Positions 16,408 through 24,695 of a DNA stretch of 64,000 bases are shown one piece after another. Made by a program: the position numbers and the translations under genes. Under the pieces are notes generated by a model. The model ran no database searches, was not told the DNA's origin, and saw only the letters and a list, made by a program, of their open reading frames with translations. The number at the start of each line of letters is the position of its first letter. Position 1 is the stretch's first letter. Location of the stretch: assembly GCF_021390425.1 (NCBI RefSeq), contig NZ_JAJUWY010000002.1, positions 372,001 through 436,000 of the forward strand. The letters run 5' to 3'. This DNA is from Lysobacter sp. GX 14042 (GTDB lineage Bacteria > Pseudomonadota > Gammaproteobacteria > Xanthomonadales > Xanthomonadaceae).

Positions 16408-17610
16408 ATGTCCACGTTTTTCCGTCCGCACCAGCGGCTGCTCGCCGCGACCTGCCTCGCCATCCTGGCCGGCTGCAGCAGCGGACCCGGCAACAGCGCG
16501 CCCGCGCCGCAGGCCGCCAGTGGGCCCGCAGGCCCCTATGTGATCGACGAGGCTGGTGTATTCCAGGAGCCCTGGGCAATGGCCTTCCTCCCGGACGGCG
16601 CGCTGCTGGTCACCGAAAGGGCCGGCACCCTGCAGCGGGTCGATGCCGACGGCCATGCCACCGCGGTCGCGAGCGTGCCCGAGGTGGCCTACGGCGGCCA
16701 GGGCGGACTGGGCGATGTCGCGCTGCACCCCGATTTCGCCGGCAACCGGCTGGTCTACCTGAGCTATGCGGAAGCCGGGCAAGGCAACACCCGTGGTGCG
16801 GCGGTGGCCCGGGCGCGGCTGGTGGACCGGCCCGAAGGGCCCGCGCTCGAGGACCTGGAGGTGATCTGGCGCCAGGTGCCGAAGGTCCGCGGCCAGGGCC
16901 ACTACGCCCACCGGCTGCTGTTCGGCCCTGACGGGCACCTGTGGATCAGCTCCGGCGACCGGCAGAAATTCGACCCGGCACAGGACATGGAGTCGAGCCT
17001 CGGCAAGCTGCTGCGGCTCAACGATGACGGCAGCGCTCCCGCCGACAATCCGTTCGCCGACCAGGGCGGGGTCGCCGCCCAGGTGTGGGCACTGGGGCTG
17101 CGCAACCCGCTGGGAATCGACTTCGATGCCGAGGGCCGGCTATGGGAGGTCGAGATGGGACCGAAGGGCGGCGACGAGCTCAACCTGATCGAACGTGGCG
17201 GCAACTATGGCTACCCGCTGGTTTCCAATGGTGACCATTACGACGGGCGGCCGATCCCCGACCACGACACCCGCCCTGAGTTCATCGCCCCGGTGCTGGA
17301 CTGGACCCCGGTGATCTCGCCCGGCGCGCTGCTGGTCTACAAGGGCGAGGCGTTTCCGCAGTGGCGGGGGAACGCGTTCATCGCCGGGCTGTCATCGGAG
17401 GCGCTGATCCGGGTGGAGCTTGACGGCACCATGGCGCATGAAGCCGAGCGCATCGACCTCGGCGGCCAGCGGATACGCGCCGTCGAGCAGGGGCCGGGGG
17501 GTGCCATCTGGGTACTGGAGGATGGCGAGGGCGCGCGCCTGCTGCGCCTGGGTCCGCCGCCACCGCCGGAGGACCAGGGCACGACGCCGGAAGTTCTGCC
17601 CGGCACCTGA
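16408..17610 (+). CDS. PQQ-dependent aldose sugar dehydrogenase, lipoprotein
   Basis: 400 residues. A lipoprotein signal ends at AILAGC, so the enzyme is membrane-anchored outside the cytoplasm. The soluble glucose dehydrogenase/YliI beta-propeller is clear: [81 protein letters not shown] and NYGYPLVS. It oxidises aldoses using PQQ. The catalytic-His region [10 protein letters not shown] differs a little from the usual GGxHFGGRL-type sequence. The C-terminus is Pro-rich. The start follows the upstream stop by 4 bp. Confidence 0.88.
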   Translation: MSTFFRPHQRLLAATCLAILAGCSSGPGNSAPAPQAASGPAGPYVIDEAGVFQEPWAMAFLPDGALLVTERAGTLQRVDADGHATAVASVPEVAYGGQGGLGDVALHPDFAGNRLVYLSYAEAGQGNTRGAAVARARLVDRPEGPALEDLEVIWRQVPKVRGQGHYAHRLLFGPDGHLWISSGDRQKFDPAQDMESSLGKLLRLNDDGSAPADNPFADQGGVAAQVWALGLRNPLGIDFDAEGRLWEVEMGPKGGDELNLIERGGNYGYPLVSNGDHYDGRPIPDHDTRPEFIAPVLDWTPVISPGALLVYKGEAFPQWRGNAFIAGLSSEALIRVELDGTMAHEAERIDLGGQRIRAVEQGPGGAIWVLEDGEGARLLRLGPPPPPEDQGTTPEVLPGT

Positions 17611-17648
17611 CGGGCAGGCCGGGCGCTGCTCCGGCCCACCGCTCCGGG

Positions 17649-18230
17649 TCAGTCGCCTTCCTCGGGCACCGGATCGCTGCCGGCGCCTTCGGTGTGGTCG
17701 TCGCTGTCGACCGCCTGGCCGTCGCCATCACCGCGGGTCGGTTCATCCGCGGCATCGTTCCCGCGGCCGCCGCCCGTGTTGCCGGAGCGCTCGAGTTCGG
17801 TGTGGTCGATGAATCCGTCGCTGTCGGTATCCATCATCTCGAAGCTGGAGTGGAAATCGGCGTCGATGCGGCCTTCCTCGGCACTGATCCGGCCGTCACC
17901 GTCGGCATCCAGCTGGCCCCAGCGTCCGGCCGGGTCGAGCGGCGCGCGATCGACGTCCGGCGGCGGCACATCGGGTTCGGGCGGGGTGGCCATCGGGTGC
18001 TCGAGCTGCTCCGCGGTCGGGACGCGGGGGTCCTCGGGCGCTGGCTCGGGGTTGACCGGGGGTGGCAGTTCGGCCTCGCCCCACGGATCTTCCGCAGTGG
18101 CCTGCTCGAGCTGCCGCGAGGTGGTGTCCTGGCCGGCCCGGACTGGCGGATCGGTGGTTTCCTGCGCGGGTGCCACGAAGGGGAACAGCAGGGCGGCCAG
18201 CGCGGCCGCCAGGAGCGTACGGGTGTTCAT
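17649..18230 (-). CDS. Secreted Pro-rich EF-hand protein
   Basis: 193 residues. A signal peptide (about 1-22) is followed by a Pro/Glu-rich spacer (about 45-95). Two EF-hand-like loops are DADGDGRISAEE and DTDSDGFIDHTE, and the tail is acidic (Asp/Glu/Gly). GGAGAAAG precedes the chosen ATG. It probably binds calcium outside the cytoplasm. Partner and role are unknown. Confidence 0.78.
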   Translation of the reverse strand: MNTRTLLAAALAALLFPFVAPAQETTDPPVRAGQDTTSRQLEQATAEDPWGEAELPPPVNPEPAPEDPRVPTAEQLEHPMATPPEPDVPPPDVDRAPLDPAGRWGQLDADGDGRISAEEGRIDADFHSSFEMMDTDSDGFIDHTELERSGNTGGGRGNDAADEPTRGDGDGQAVDSDDHTEGAGSDPVPEEGD

Positions 18231-18308
18231 GCCTTTCTCCACTGCCTTTGGCCCGGCTTGCAGGGTTGATCGAGCCGCGTGGAGAGCCGGTGAGCGCGAC
18301 CGTCCGGG

Positions 18309-19079
18309 TCAGTGCGCCGGTGGCGCGGGTGCCTGCGCCGGCAATGCCAGCAGTTGCTGCTGCAGGTCGAACAGGATCTCGGCATCGCCGGGCAGCCAGT
18401 GGCGCGCCTCGTTGCCGCGGAAGCGCCGGTGGAACGCAGCCAGGGCCGCTTCCGGGTCGCGCAGGTCGTAGCCGACCAGGCGCATCGCCACCCAGGCATC
18501 GAACCCCGGCGGCGCGGGCCGCAGCGGCTCGCGTGGCCACAGCCCGAAGCCGGCATCGGCCAGCACCTTCCATGGGAAGTGCACGCTGGGATCGTCCTTG
18601 CGGGTGGGCGCGATGTCCGAATGCCCCAGCACCATGTGCCGGGGAATGCGCAGGCGGACGGTCAGCTCCTCCAGCAGCACCAGCAGTGCGTCGACCTGTG
18701 CCGGGGCGAACGGCTCGCGCCCGTCGTTGTCCAGCTCGATCCCGATCGACCAGGCATTGAGCTCGTCCACGCCGGCCCAGCGGCTGTTGCCGGCGTGCCA
18801 CGCGGCCTCGCCGTCGGCCACCAGCTGGTGGATCACCCCGTCATCGCCGATCAGGTAGTGCGCACTGACCGGCCCACCCGAGTTGCCGGTCTGCAGGGTG
18901 CGGATGGCCCCCTGTGCGCTGTCCATCGCCGTGTGGTGCAACACGATCGCGCGCGCCCAGCGCGGGCTGTGGTTCGGCGAGCCCTCCCACCGGGCAACCG
19001 GGTTGCGTTCCGGCGCGCTGGCACAGGCGGCCAGCAGCACCGCGGCGAACAGGGCGGCGGCAGGACGCAGGCGCTTCAT
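18309..19079 (-). CDS. AmpD-like N-acetylmuramoyl-L-alanine amidase, lipoprotein
   Basis: 256 residues. The signal peptide ends in lipobox LLAAC. The Amidase_2 domain has the zinc residues in IVLHHTAMDS, GHSDIAP and the aspartate of RKDDPS, plus SAHYLIGDDGVIHQLV and AWSIGIEL. It should cleave the amide bond between MurNAc and the stem peptide. The lipid anchor suggests a periplasmic enzyme, like AmiD of E. coli, rather than cytosolic AmpD. An in-frame Met at 19148 would add 23 residues before the signal; I prefer the start that gives the lipoprotein signal. Confidence 0.88.
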   Translation of the reverse strand: MKRLRPAAALFAAVLLAACASAPERNPVARWEGSPNHSPRWARAIVLHHTAMDSAQGAIRTLQTGNSGGPVSAHYLIGDDGVIHQLVADGEAAWHAGNSRWAGVDELNAWSIGIELDNDGREPFAPAQVDALLVLLEELTVRLRIPRHMVLGHSDIAPTRKDDPSVHFPWKVLADAGFGLWPREPLRPAPPGFDAWVAMRLVGYDLRDPEAALAAFHRRFRGNEARHWLPGDAEILFDLQQQLLALPAQAPAPPAH

Positions 19080-19207
19080 GCCGCGCCCGACCGGCACGCT
19101 GGCACCCGGCCGGGACGGCCGCTGGATTCCGACATGGTGGTGTTTCATTCCGGGAAACCCTGGATAGTGCCCTGCGTGGCTCCCGATGCAAGCCGGCGCA
19201 AGCCGAA

Positions 19208-21076
19208 TCAACCGCGCAGGCTGCGGCACAGGTCCGCGACCTCGGCCTCGACGAAGCCGGGCAGCCGCGCGGTCGCCTGCGGCGCCGGGCCGCCGTCCGC
19301 CGCTGCCGCGGCCTGCTCCAGCGCGGTCCGCAACGCCTGCAGCCCGCCTTCGCCGAACATCGAGCCGGCCCTCGCGCGCGCCGCTTCCCGGTCGAGGCGC
19401 TCGATTGCCCAGCACGAACCCAGTATCCGGAACGCGAGCTGCTCGGTGGCGGCGATCGCCGGCCACATCCGCTCGGCCGACATCCTCGGCCGGCGGGTGG
19501 CGGCCGTCGCAGTGTCGTAGGCCTTCGACAAGGCGAAGCCGCGGTGCTGCAGCTCGCTCCGCGCCTCGCGCGCCGCGGGGCTGGTGACGTCCCCCGCCGC
19601 CAGGTGCTCCACCACGGCATCGGTGGCCGCCAGGGTCCGCGAAAGCTGTTCCGGGATCAGCGCCGCCGAGGCCTGCGGCCACGCCAGGCGGAACACCAGC
19701 AGCGCCACCGCGCAGCCCACCGCGGTATCCACGCCGCGTGCCAGCAGGTAGCTGCCCAGGTCGGGCACTGGCAGCCCCCCGGTCGCCAGGGTCATGCCGG
19801 CGCCGGTGATGAAGATCACCGCCAGTGCGTAGTTGCGCAGCACCAGCATCTCCACGGTGAACTGCAACAGCATGATCAACGCCACCAGCCACAGGCCCTG
19901 CGGCTGGAACCACAACACCGCCGCGGCCAGCAGCAGGCCGGCCCAGGTCCCGGCCAGGCGTTCGATGCTGCGCTGGACCAGCCGGAACCATTCCATGCCC
20001 TGGTGCAGCATCAGCACCGCCGCGGCCACCGCCCAGTAGGCGCGCTCCAGGTCCAGCAGCGCGCCGACGGCGCCGGCCAGCAGTGCGGCCAGCCCGACCC
20101 GGCCCACCACCAGGGTCGACATCGAGCGCAGCCGGAGCGACTCGCGCAGCGCTGCCAGCGCGCCTGGTTGGCCCAGTGGGACCTCGCCGCGGGCAACTGC
20201 CGCCTCGATGGCGGGCGGCTCGACCGCCAGGTCGCCCAGCCGGCGTGCACGGGCCGGCGCATCGCCGGACAGCGGCGTGCCGCCGGCGGCGGCCTCCATC
20301 GCCTCCGCAAACAGTACGTTCAAGCCGCGCGCACGCTGGCGCAACCCGGCCAGCGCGCCGCCCGGCACGCTCCGGGCCGGCTGGTAGCGGACCAGCGCGT
20401 GCCATGCCTCGTTGAGTGCCTGCGCCGCAAGCTGGCGTTCCGCGCCGGCGAGTGGGGAACCGATCGCCTCGATGTAGCCGGCGACGCGGGCCGCGGCGCT
20501 GGCGACCGCCCGCTGCTCCGGCCCCCGCGGGCGCACCAGCACGCCGGACATCTGCATCAACCAGGCGAACGCGCCACCGCACAGCACCAGGCCGAATGCC
20601 CTGGCCGGATCGAGATGGTCGGCCGGCATCGCGGCCGCCGCCGCGCAGGCCAGCAGGAACATGTACGGGCCCGGCGGACCGATCTTCAGCGCGTTGCCCA
20701 GCCAGGTCGCGACCATCGCGATCAGCGCGACCGTGGGCACCACCGCCCAGTGCGTGGCCGATACCGCGATGCCGACCGCGACCGACAGCGCGAAGGCCAG
20801 CGCGATGATGGCCAGTTCCATCGCCCGGCTGGGATACGGACGGCCGCGCCCGTACAGGCCGGTGAAGCCGCCGGTGGCCGCCATCATGCCGGCCTGCAGG
20901 TCACCCGCAAGCCAGCCTGCCAGTACCGGCATGCCCAGGCACAGCGCGGCACGGGAGGAGAACACGAACCGCGAGCGTGCCTGTGGCCGCAACCCGCACA
21001 TGCTGCGCAGCATCCCGCGTGCGGTCCATGCCGGCGACGGCAGGGACTCCGGGGCGTCGGGACCGGGTACGGGCAT
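19208..21076 (-). CDS. FUSC-family inner-membrane transporter
   Basis: 622 residues. Two blocks of membrane helices (about 40-190 and 330-480) are separated and followed by soluble helical domains, the plan of YccS/FUSC and aromatic-acid exporter proteins. The second block contains the conserved pattern AYWAVAAAVLMLHQGMEWFR and ERLAGTWAGLLLAA. It probably exports an organic acid or other small molecule; the substrate cannot be read. AGGAG lies upstream of the ATG. It is divergent from the APC permease, with 105 bp between the starts. Confidence 0.82.
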   Translation of the reverse strand: MPVPGPDAPESLPSPAWTARGMLRSMCGLRPQARSRFVFSSRAALCLGMPVLAGWLAGDLQAGMMAATGGFTGLYGRGRPYPSRAMELAIIALAFALSVAVGIAVSATHWAVVPTVALIAMVATWLGNALKIGPPGPYMFLLACAAAAAMPADHLDPARAFGLVLCGGAFAWLMQMSGVLVRPRGPEQRAVASAAARVAGYIEAIGSPLAGAERQLAAQALNEAWHALVRYQPARSVPGGALAGLRQRARGLNVLFAEAMEAAAGGTPLSGDAPARARRLGDLAVEPPAIEAAVARGEVPLGQPGALAALRESLRLRSMSTLVVGRVGLAALLAGAVGALLDLERAYWAVAAAVLMLHQGMEWFRLVQRSIERLAGTWAGLLLAAAVLWFQPQGLWLVALIMLLQFTVEMLVLRNYALAVIFITGAGMTLATGGLPVPDLGSYLLARGVDTAVGCAVALLVFRLAWPQASAALIPEQLSRTLAATDAVVEHLAAGDVTSPAAREARSELQHRGFALSKAYDTATAATRRPRMSAERMWPAIAATEQLAFRILGSCWAIERLDREAARARAGSMFGEGGLQALRTALEQAAAAADGGPAPQATARLPGFVEAEVADLCRSLRG

Positions 21077-21181
21077 CGGAACTCCTGGTTGGGGCGGGGC
21101 CGCGGGCTGGACCTCGTCCGGATGGACGCTGGGGTGACGATCATGCACTCTGCCGGGTCGACACAGGGGTGGGGAGAACAC

Positions 21182-22483
21182 ATGGCCGGGATCGACACTG
21201 CAGGCCCGAACGACGCTCCGACCCTTCGCCGGGCCGTTGGCCGCTGGCAGCTGTTCGGCCTGGCGATCAACGACGTCATCGGCAGCGGCATCTACCTGCT
21301 GCCAGCCGCCGCGGCCCTGCTGCTGGGCCCGGCCAGCCTGTGGGCGGTGCTGCTGGCCGGAGCGGCGGTCGCGCTGCTGGTGCTGTGCTATGCCCAGGCA
21401 TCGAGTTACTTCGACCAGCCCGGCGGCGGTTACCTGTATGCGCGCGAGGCGTTCGGCCCGTTCCTGGGCTTCCAGGTCGGCTGGATGCTGTTCCTGACCC
21501 GCATCGCCAGCGCCGCCGCACTCAGCAATGGCCTGGCCGAGGCGGTGACCCATTTCTGGCCGGGAGCCGCGGGCGGCGCGGTACGGATCGCGATCGTGGT
21601 CGGCTCGTTGGCCTTCCTGGTCGGCGTCAACATCGTCGGGGTGCGCGCGGCGGCGCGTACCGGCGTGTTCCTGGCGATCGCCAAGCTGCTGCCGCTGGCG
21701 ATGTTCATCGGCATCGGCGCGATGTACGTGGACATGTCGATCATGGCGCCGGTACCCGGGCCGATCCCGGTCCGCGACTTGGGCGAGGCGGCGCTGCTGT
21801 TGCTGTTCGCCTACGCCGGTTTCGAGAACCTGCCGGCGGCCGCCGGCGAGTACCGCAATCCGCGCCGCGACGTGCCGTTCGCGCTGCTGGCGATGATCAC
21901 CACGGTCACCCTGATCTACTTCGCGGTCCAGTGGGTGGCCCTGGGCACCCTGCCCGGCCTGGGGCAGTCGCAGACGCCGCTGGCCGATGCGGCGGCACTG
22001 TTCGGCGGCGGCTGGCTGGCGCTGGTGCTGACCGTGGGCGCGACGGTGTCGATCCTGGGCACCAACAGCAACACGATCATGATGGGCCCCCGCTACCTGC
22101 ACGCCCTGGCGATGGACGGCTTCGGTCCGCGCTGGCTGGCCCGCATCCACCCGCGCTTCCGCACCCCGGCGGCGGCGGTGCTCACCCTGGGCGTGCTGTC
22201 GCTGCTGCTGGCGCTGACCGGCTCGTTCGTGCAGCTGGCGCTGCTGTCGGTGGTGGCCCGGCTGCTGACCTATATCGGCACCGCGGTGTCGGTGCTGGTG
22301 CTGCAGCGGCGCCACCGCGACGCCCCCGGCGCGATGCGGCTGCCCGGCGGGCCACTGATCCCGGTGCTCGCCGTGTTGCTGTCGCTGGGGCTGCTGAGCA
22401 GCGCAAGGGTGGAGAACCTGCTGGCCGGATTGCTGGCACTGCTGGTCGGCGCCCTGGTCTACCGCTTCCGCCGCACGGGGTAA
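21182..22483 (+). CDS. APC-superfamily amino acid permease
   Basis: 433 residues with about 12 membrane helices. The first helix has the APC substrate-site pattern INDVIGSGIYLLPAAA; YFDQPGGGYLYAREAFGP and LLLFAYAGFENLPAAAGEYR are also family hallmarks. It is likely a proton-coupled amino acid or amine importer or antiporter. Specificity is unknown. The ATG at 21182 follows GGGGAG; an upstream in-frame ATG at 21143 is possible but would add a hydrophilic segment. Confidence 0.88.
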   Translation: MAGIDTAGPNDAPTLRRAVGRWQLFGLAINDVIGSGIYLLPAAAALLLGPASLWAVLLAGAAVALLVLCYAQASSYFDQPGGGYLYAREAFGPFLGFQVGWMLFLTRIASAAALSNGLAEAVTHFWPGAAGGAVRIAIVVGSLAFLVGVNIVGVRAAARTGVFLAIAKLLPLAMFIGIGAMYVDMSIMAPVPGPIPVRDLGEAALLLLFAYAGFENLPAAAGEYRNPRRDVPFALLAMITTVTLIYFAVQWVALGTLPGLGQSQTPLADAAALFGGGWLALVLTVGATVSILGTNSNTIMMGPRYLHALAMDGFGPRWLARIHPRFRTPAAAVLTLGVLSLLLALTGSFVQLALLSVVARLLTYIGTAVSVLVLQRRHRDAPGAMRLPGGPLIPVLAVLLSLGLLSSARVENLLAGLLALLVGALVYRFRRTG

Positions 22484-22561
22484 CCGCGGACGGGCGGCGA
22501 TTCACGTCGGCGCGACCCGGCGGAAGGCTTCATGGGAGCCCGTTCCCCCACGGAGCCGCAC

Positions 22562-23368
22562 ATGTTCCGCAAGACCCTTATGACCCTCGCACTGGGCGGC
22601 GCCGCCGTCATGCTCGCCCTGCCCGCCCACGCCATCGAGGAGGAGCGCGTGGTGCTGCGCGTCGGCGGCATGTGGGCCGATGCCGACAGCCAGCTCCGCG
22701 GCGATGGCGAGTTCGAGGGCGAGCCCATCACTTTCCGCGAGGACTTCGATTTCGGCGGCACCGAGGTGGTGCCGCGGCTGTCCGGCCAGTTCCGCTTTGC
22801 CGAGCGCCACCGCCTGGTGTTCGACTACTTCAACTACGACAAGGACCGCCGCTGGACGCTGTCCGATGACATCGGCTACGGCGGCGAGACGATCCCGGCC
22901 GGCAGTTTCATCGGCAGCGACGTGGAGTTCGAGATCGCCAGCCTGGCCTACGACTTCGCCGTGGTCGAGACCGACACCGTCAGCTGGGGCCTGCAGCTGG
23001 GCGTGGCGTACGCCGGCATGGAGGCCCGTGCGAACGCGGCGCTCGGCGACGACGAGTGGTCCGCGCGCGAAAGGACCGACGGCTTTGCACCGGTGGTGGG
23101 CACGCGCCTGACCTACAGCCCGGCCGACCGCTGGCGCCTCATCGTGCAGGGCCAGTACCTGGATGCGGACTGGGGTGACTTCGGCGACTACGACGGCGAC
23201 CTCAGCCGCGCCAACGCCCTCGTCGAGTACCGCTTCACCGACCGCTTCGGCGTGCACGTGGGCTACGACTGGTTCCGCCTCGACGTGGACAAGTACGGCT
23301 CGGACGGCATGCTCGGCCTGCGGCAGGAGTTCAAGGGGCCGGTCGCCGGCTTGACCGTGGCCTTCTAG
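22562..23368 (+). CDS. Outer-membrane beta-barrel protein
   Basis: 268 residues. The signal peptide ends at ALPAHA. The mature protein alternates polar and aromatic residues in amphipathic strands (LVFDYFNYDKD, WGLQLGVAYAGME, WRLIVQGQYLDADW, FGVHVGYDWFRLDVD) and ends in phenylalanine (VAGLTVAF), the usual outer-membrane C-terminal signal. It probably forms an 8-10 stranded barrel. The function is not evident. Confidence 0.8.
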   Translation: MFRKTLMTLALGGAAVMLALPAHAIEEERVVLRVGGMWADADSQLRGDGEFEGEPITFREDFDFGGTEVVPRLSGQFRFAERHRLVFDYFNYDKDRRWTLSDDIGYGGETIPAGSFIGSDVEFEIASLAYDFAVVETDTVSWGLQLGVAYAGMEARANAALGDDEWSARERTDGFAPVVGTRLTYSPADRWRLIVQGQYLDADWGDFGDYDGDLSRANALVEYRFTDRFGVHVGYDWFRLDVDKYGSDGMLGLRQEFKGPVAGLTVAF

Positions 23369-23419
23369 CCGGGCACAGATGGCAGGGTGGCCGGCCCCTC
23401 ATCCGGCGAGGAACACCGC

Positions 23420-24139
23420 GTGAACCGGCCCATCCCCGCTCCTCTGGCCGGCGTCCTGTTGCTGGCGGTGCTGGCTGCCGGCTGCACGCCTGCGCCCACC
23501 GGCAACGCGCCGGCGGCCGATCCCGTGCCCTCCACCGCGGCCAACGGCCCGGTGGAGCTCGCCCCGGTGGCCGCCGACTCCACCCCGGCACCGGTGCCGA
23601 CGTCGGATCCGTGGTCGGTCACCACGCTCTCTCCCGATGGCCAACCCCGCGACCCCCTGCGCGAGCCGGACGTGATCTACCTGCCGACCCCGCACGAGGT
23701 CGTCGCGGAAATGCTGCGGGTGGCCGAAGTCGGCGCCGACGACGTGCTCTACGACCTCGGCTCCGGCGACGGGCGGATCCCGATCACCGCCGCCCGGCAG
23801 TGGGGCACGCGGGGCGTGGGGATCGAGATCGACCCGCTGCTGGTCGAGTACGCCAGCCACGCCGCCGCCGAGGCCGGCGTGGCGCACTTGGTGCGCTTCG
23901 TCGAGGACGACATGTTCGAGGCCGACCTGTCGCAGGCCACGGTGGTATCGCTGTACCTGCTGCCGGACCTCAACCTGCGGCTGCGACCGAAGCTGCTTTC
24001 ACTGGCCCCGGGCACCCGCATCGTCGGCCACAATTACCACATGGGCGACTGGCTGCCCGAGGAGTCGCTGCAGGTCGGCGAGTCGGTGGTCTACCTGTGG
24101 CGGGTGCCGGAGGACGTCCCGGAGCACCTGCGCCGGTGA
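23420..24139 (+). CDS. Lipoprotein-type class I SAM methyltransferase
   Basis: 239 residues. The N-terminus is a textbook lipoprotein signal (VLLLAVLAAGCTPAP) followed by a Pro/Ala/Thr linker. A Rossmann methyltransferase domain starts near residue 80: YLPTPHEVVAEML, SAM-binding LYDLGSGDGRIPI, acidic GVGIEIDP, then VEDDMFEAD. The domain resembles class I methyltransferases of the Dot1/KsrA-like type. The GTG start is chosen because it begins the signal peptide. Export of a SAM-dependent enzyme is puzzling because no periplasmic SAM pool is established. Confidence 0.83.
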   Translation: MNRPIPAPLAGVLLLAVLAAGCTPAPTGNAPAADPVPSTAANGPVELAPVAADSTPAPVPTSDPWSVTTLSPDGQPRDPLREPDVIYLPTPHEVVAEMLRVAEVGADDVLYDLGSGDGRIPITAARQWGTRGVGIEIDPLLVEYASHAAAEAGVAHLVRFVEDDMFEADLSQATVVSLYLLPDLNLRLRPKLLSLAPGTRIVGHNYHMGDWLPEESLQVGESVVYLWRVPEDVPEHLRR

Positions 24140-24146
24140 GGCCTGC

Positions 24147-24557
24147 CTACAGCCGCTCGGCCATCGGGTAGAGCTCGCGTTCCTCGCGCGTCAGCCGCTC
24201 GAACAAGGCCTTGAACACCGCGTTGGCATGGGCGCGGAAACCTTCCGGGTCCGCCGCGATCCGCGGGCCGACCCGCCACTTCAGCACCAGCTCGGCGAAG
24301 TCGGCGGAAAGCCCCTGCATCTCGTCCTGGTAGCGCCGGCCCAGTGCCATGGCGCCGGGATCCTGCGAGGCGGCGAAGGCCGGGTACAGCACCCGGTCCT
24401 CGGCGGCCAGGTGGAACTTGATGCCACTGGCGATGTTCACCAGCAGGCTGGCGATCGCGCCGGACTGCTCGGCGATGCCGGCGCCGATGAGCGTGCGCAG
24501 GGCGTCGATCTGCCCGAGGATCTCGACGTGGGCGTTGGTGTAGCGCTGGATGTCCAA
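24147..24557 (-). CDS. Hemerythrin-like (HHE) domain protein, divergent
   Basis: 136 residues, four-helix-bundle size. Recognisable ligand positions are His10, the HxxxE of FHLAAEDRVLYP, and His in FRAHANAVF. The last helix reads RLTREERELYP where the family normally has HxxxEE, so one iron-ligating His is Arg. It may bind a non-standard metal centre or none. HHE proteins bind oxygen or NO or protect iron centres. It converges with the methyltransferase gene (7 bp gap). Confidence 0.75.
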   Translation of the reverse strand: MDIQRYTNAHVEILGQIDALRTLIGAGIAEQSGAIASLLVNIASGIKFHLAAEDRVLYPAFAASQDPGAMALGRRYQDEMQGLSADFAELVLKWRVGPRIAADPEGFRAHANAVFKALFERLTREERELYPMAERL

Positions 24558-24640
24558 GGGGGCTCCGCAGCACCGGTGGGGGGCGGTGCCTCGGCCTCGT
24601 GAACGGCGGCGGGGGGCGGGACTTGAGGGGGTCGGCTCCT

Positions 24641-24692
24641 CGGGTGCGCTTCGCTTGGCCGGGTTATGGGGCTTCGCTTACCCGGGCTACGG
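24641..24692. repeat. Degenerate interspersed repeat in the nrdJb 3' flank
   Basis: The stretch contains two copies of GCTTCGCTT within imperfect inverted GGGT/ACCCGGG context. It resembles a GTAGCCCGGGTAAGCGAAGC-type intergenic element found many times in related genomes; that comparison is from memory. It occupies most of the 138-bp gap before the hemerythrin gene, which holds no other feature I can see. Confidence 0.5.
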
Positions 24693-24695
24693 CCG

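Noticed and set aside
19208-22315. A 1035-residue reading that extends the FUSC gene through the APC permease region
   Set aside because: The extension is His/Gln/Arg-rich shadow sequence antisense to a well-supported permease; the FUSC start with a ribosome-binding site lies at 21076.
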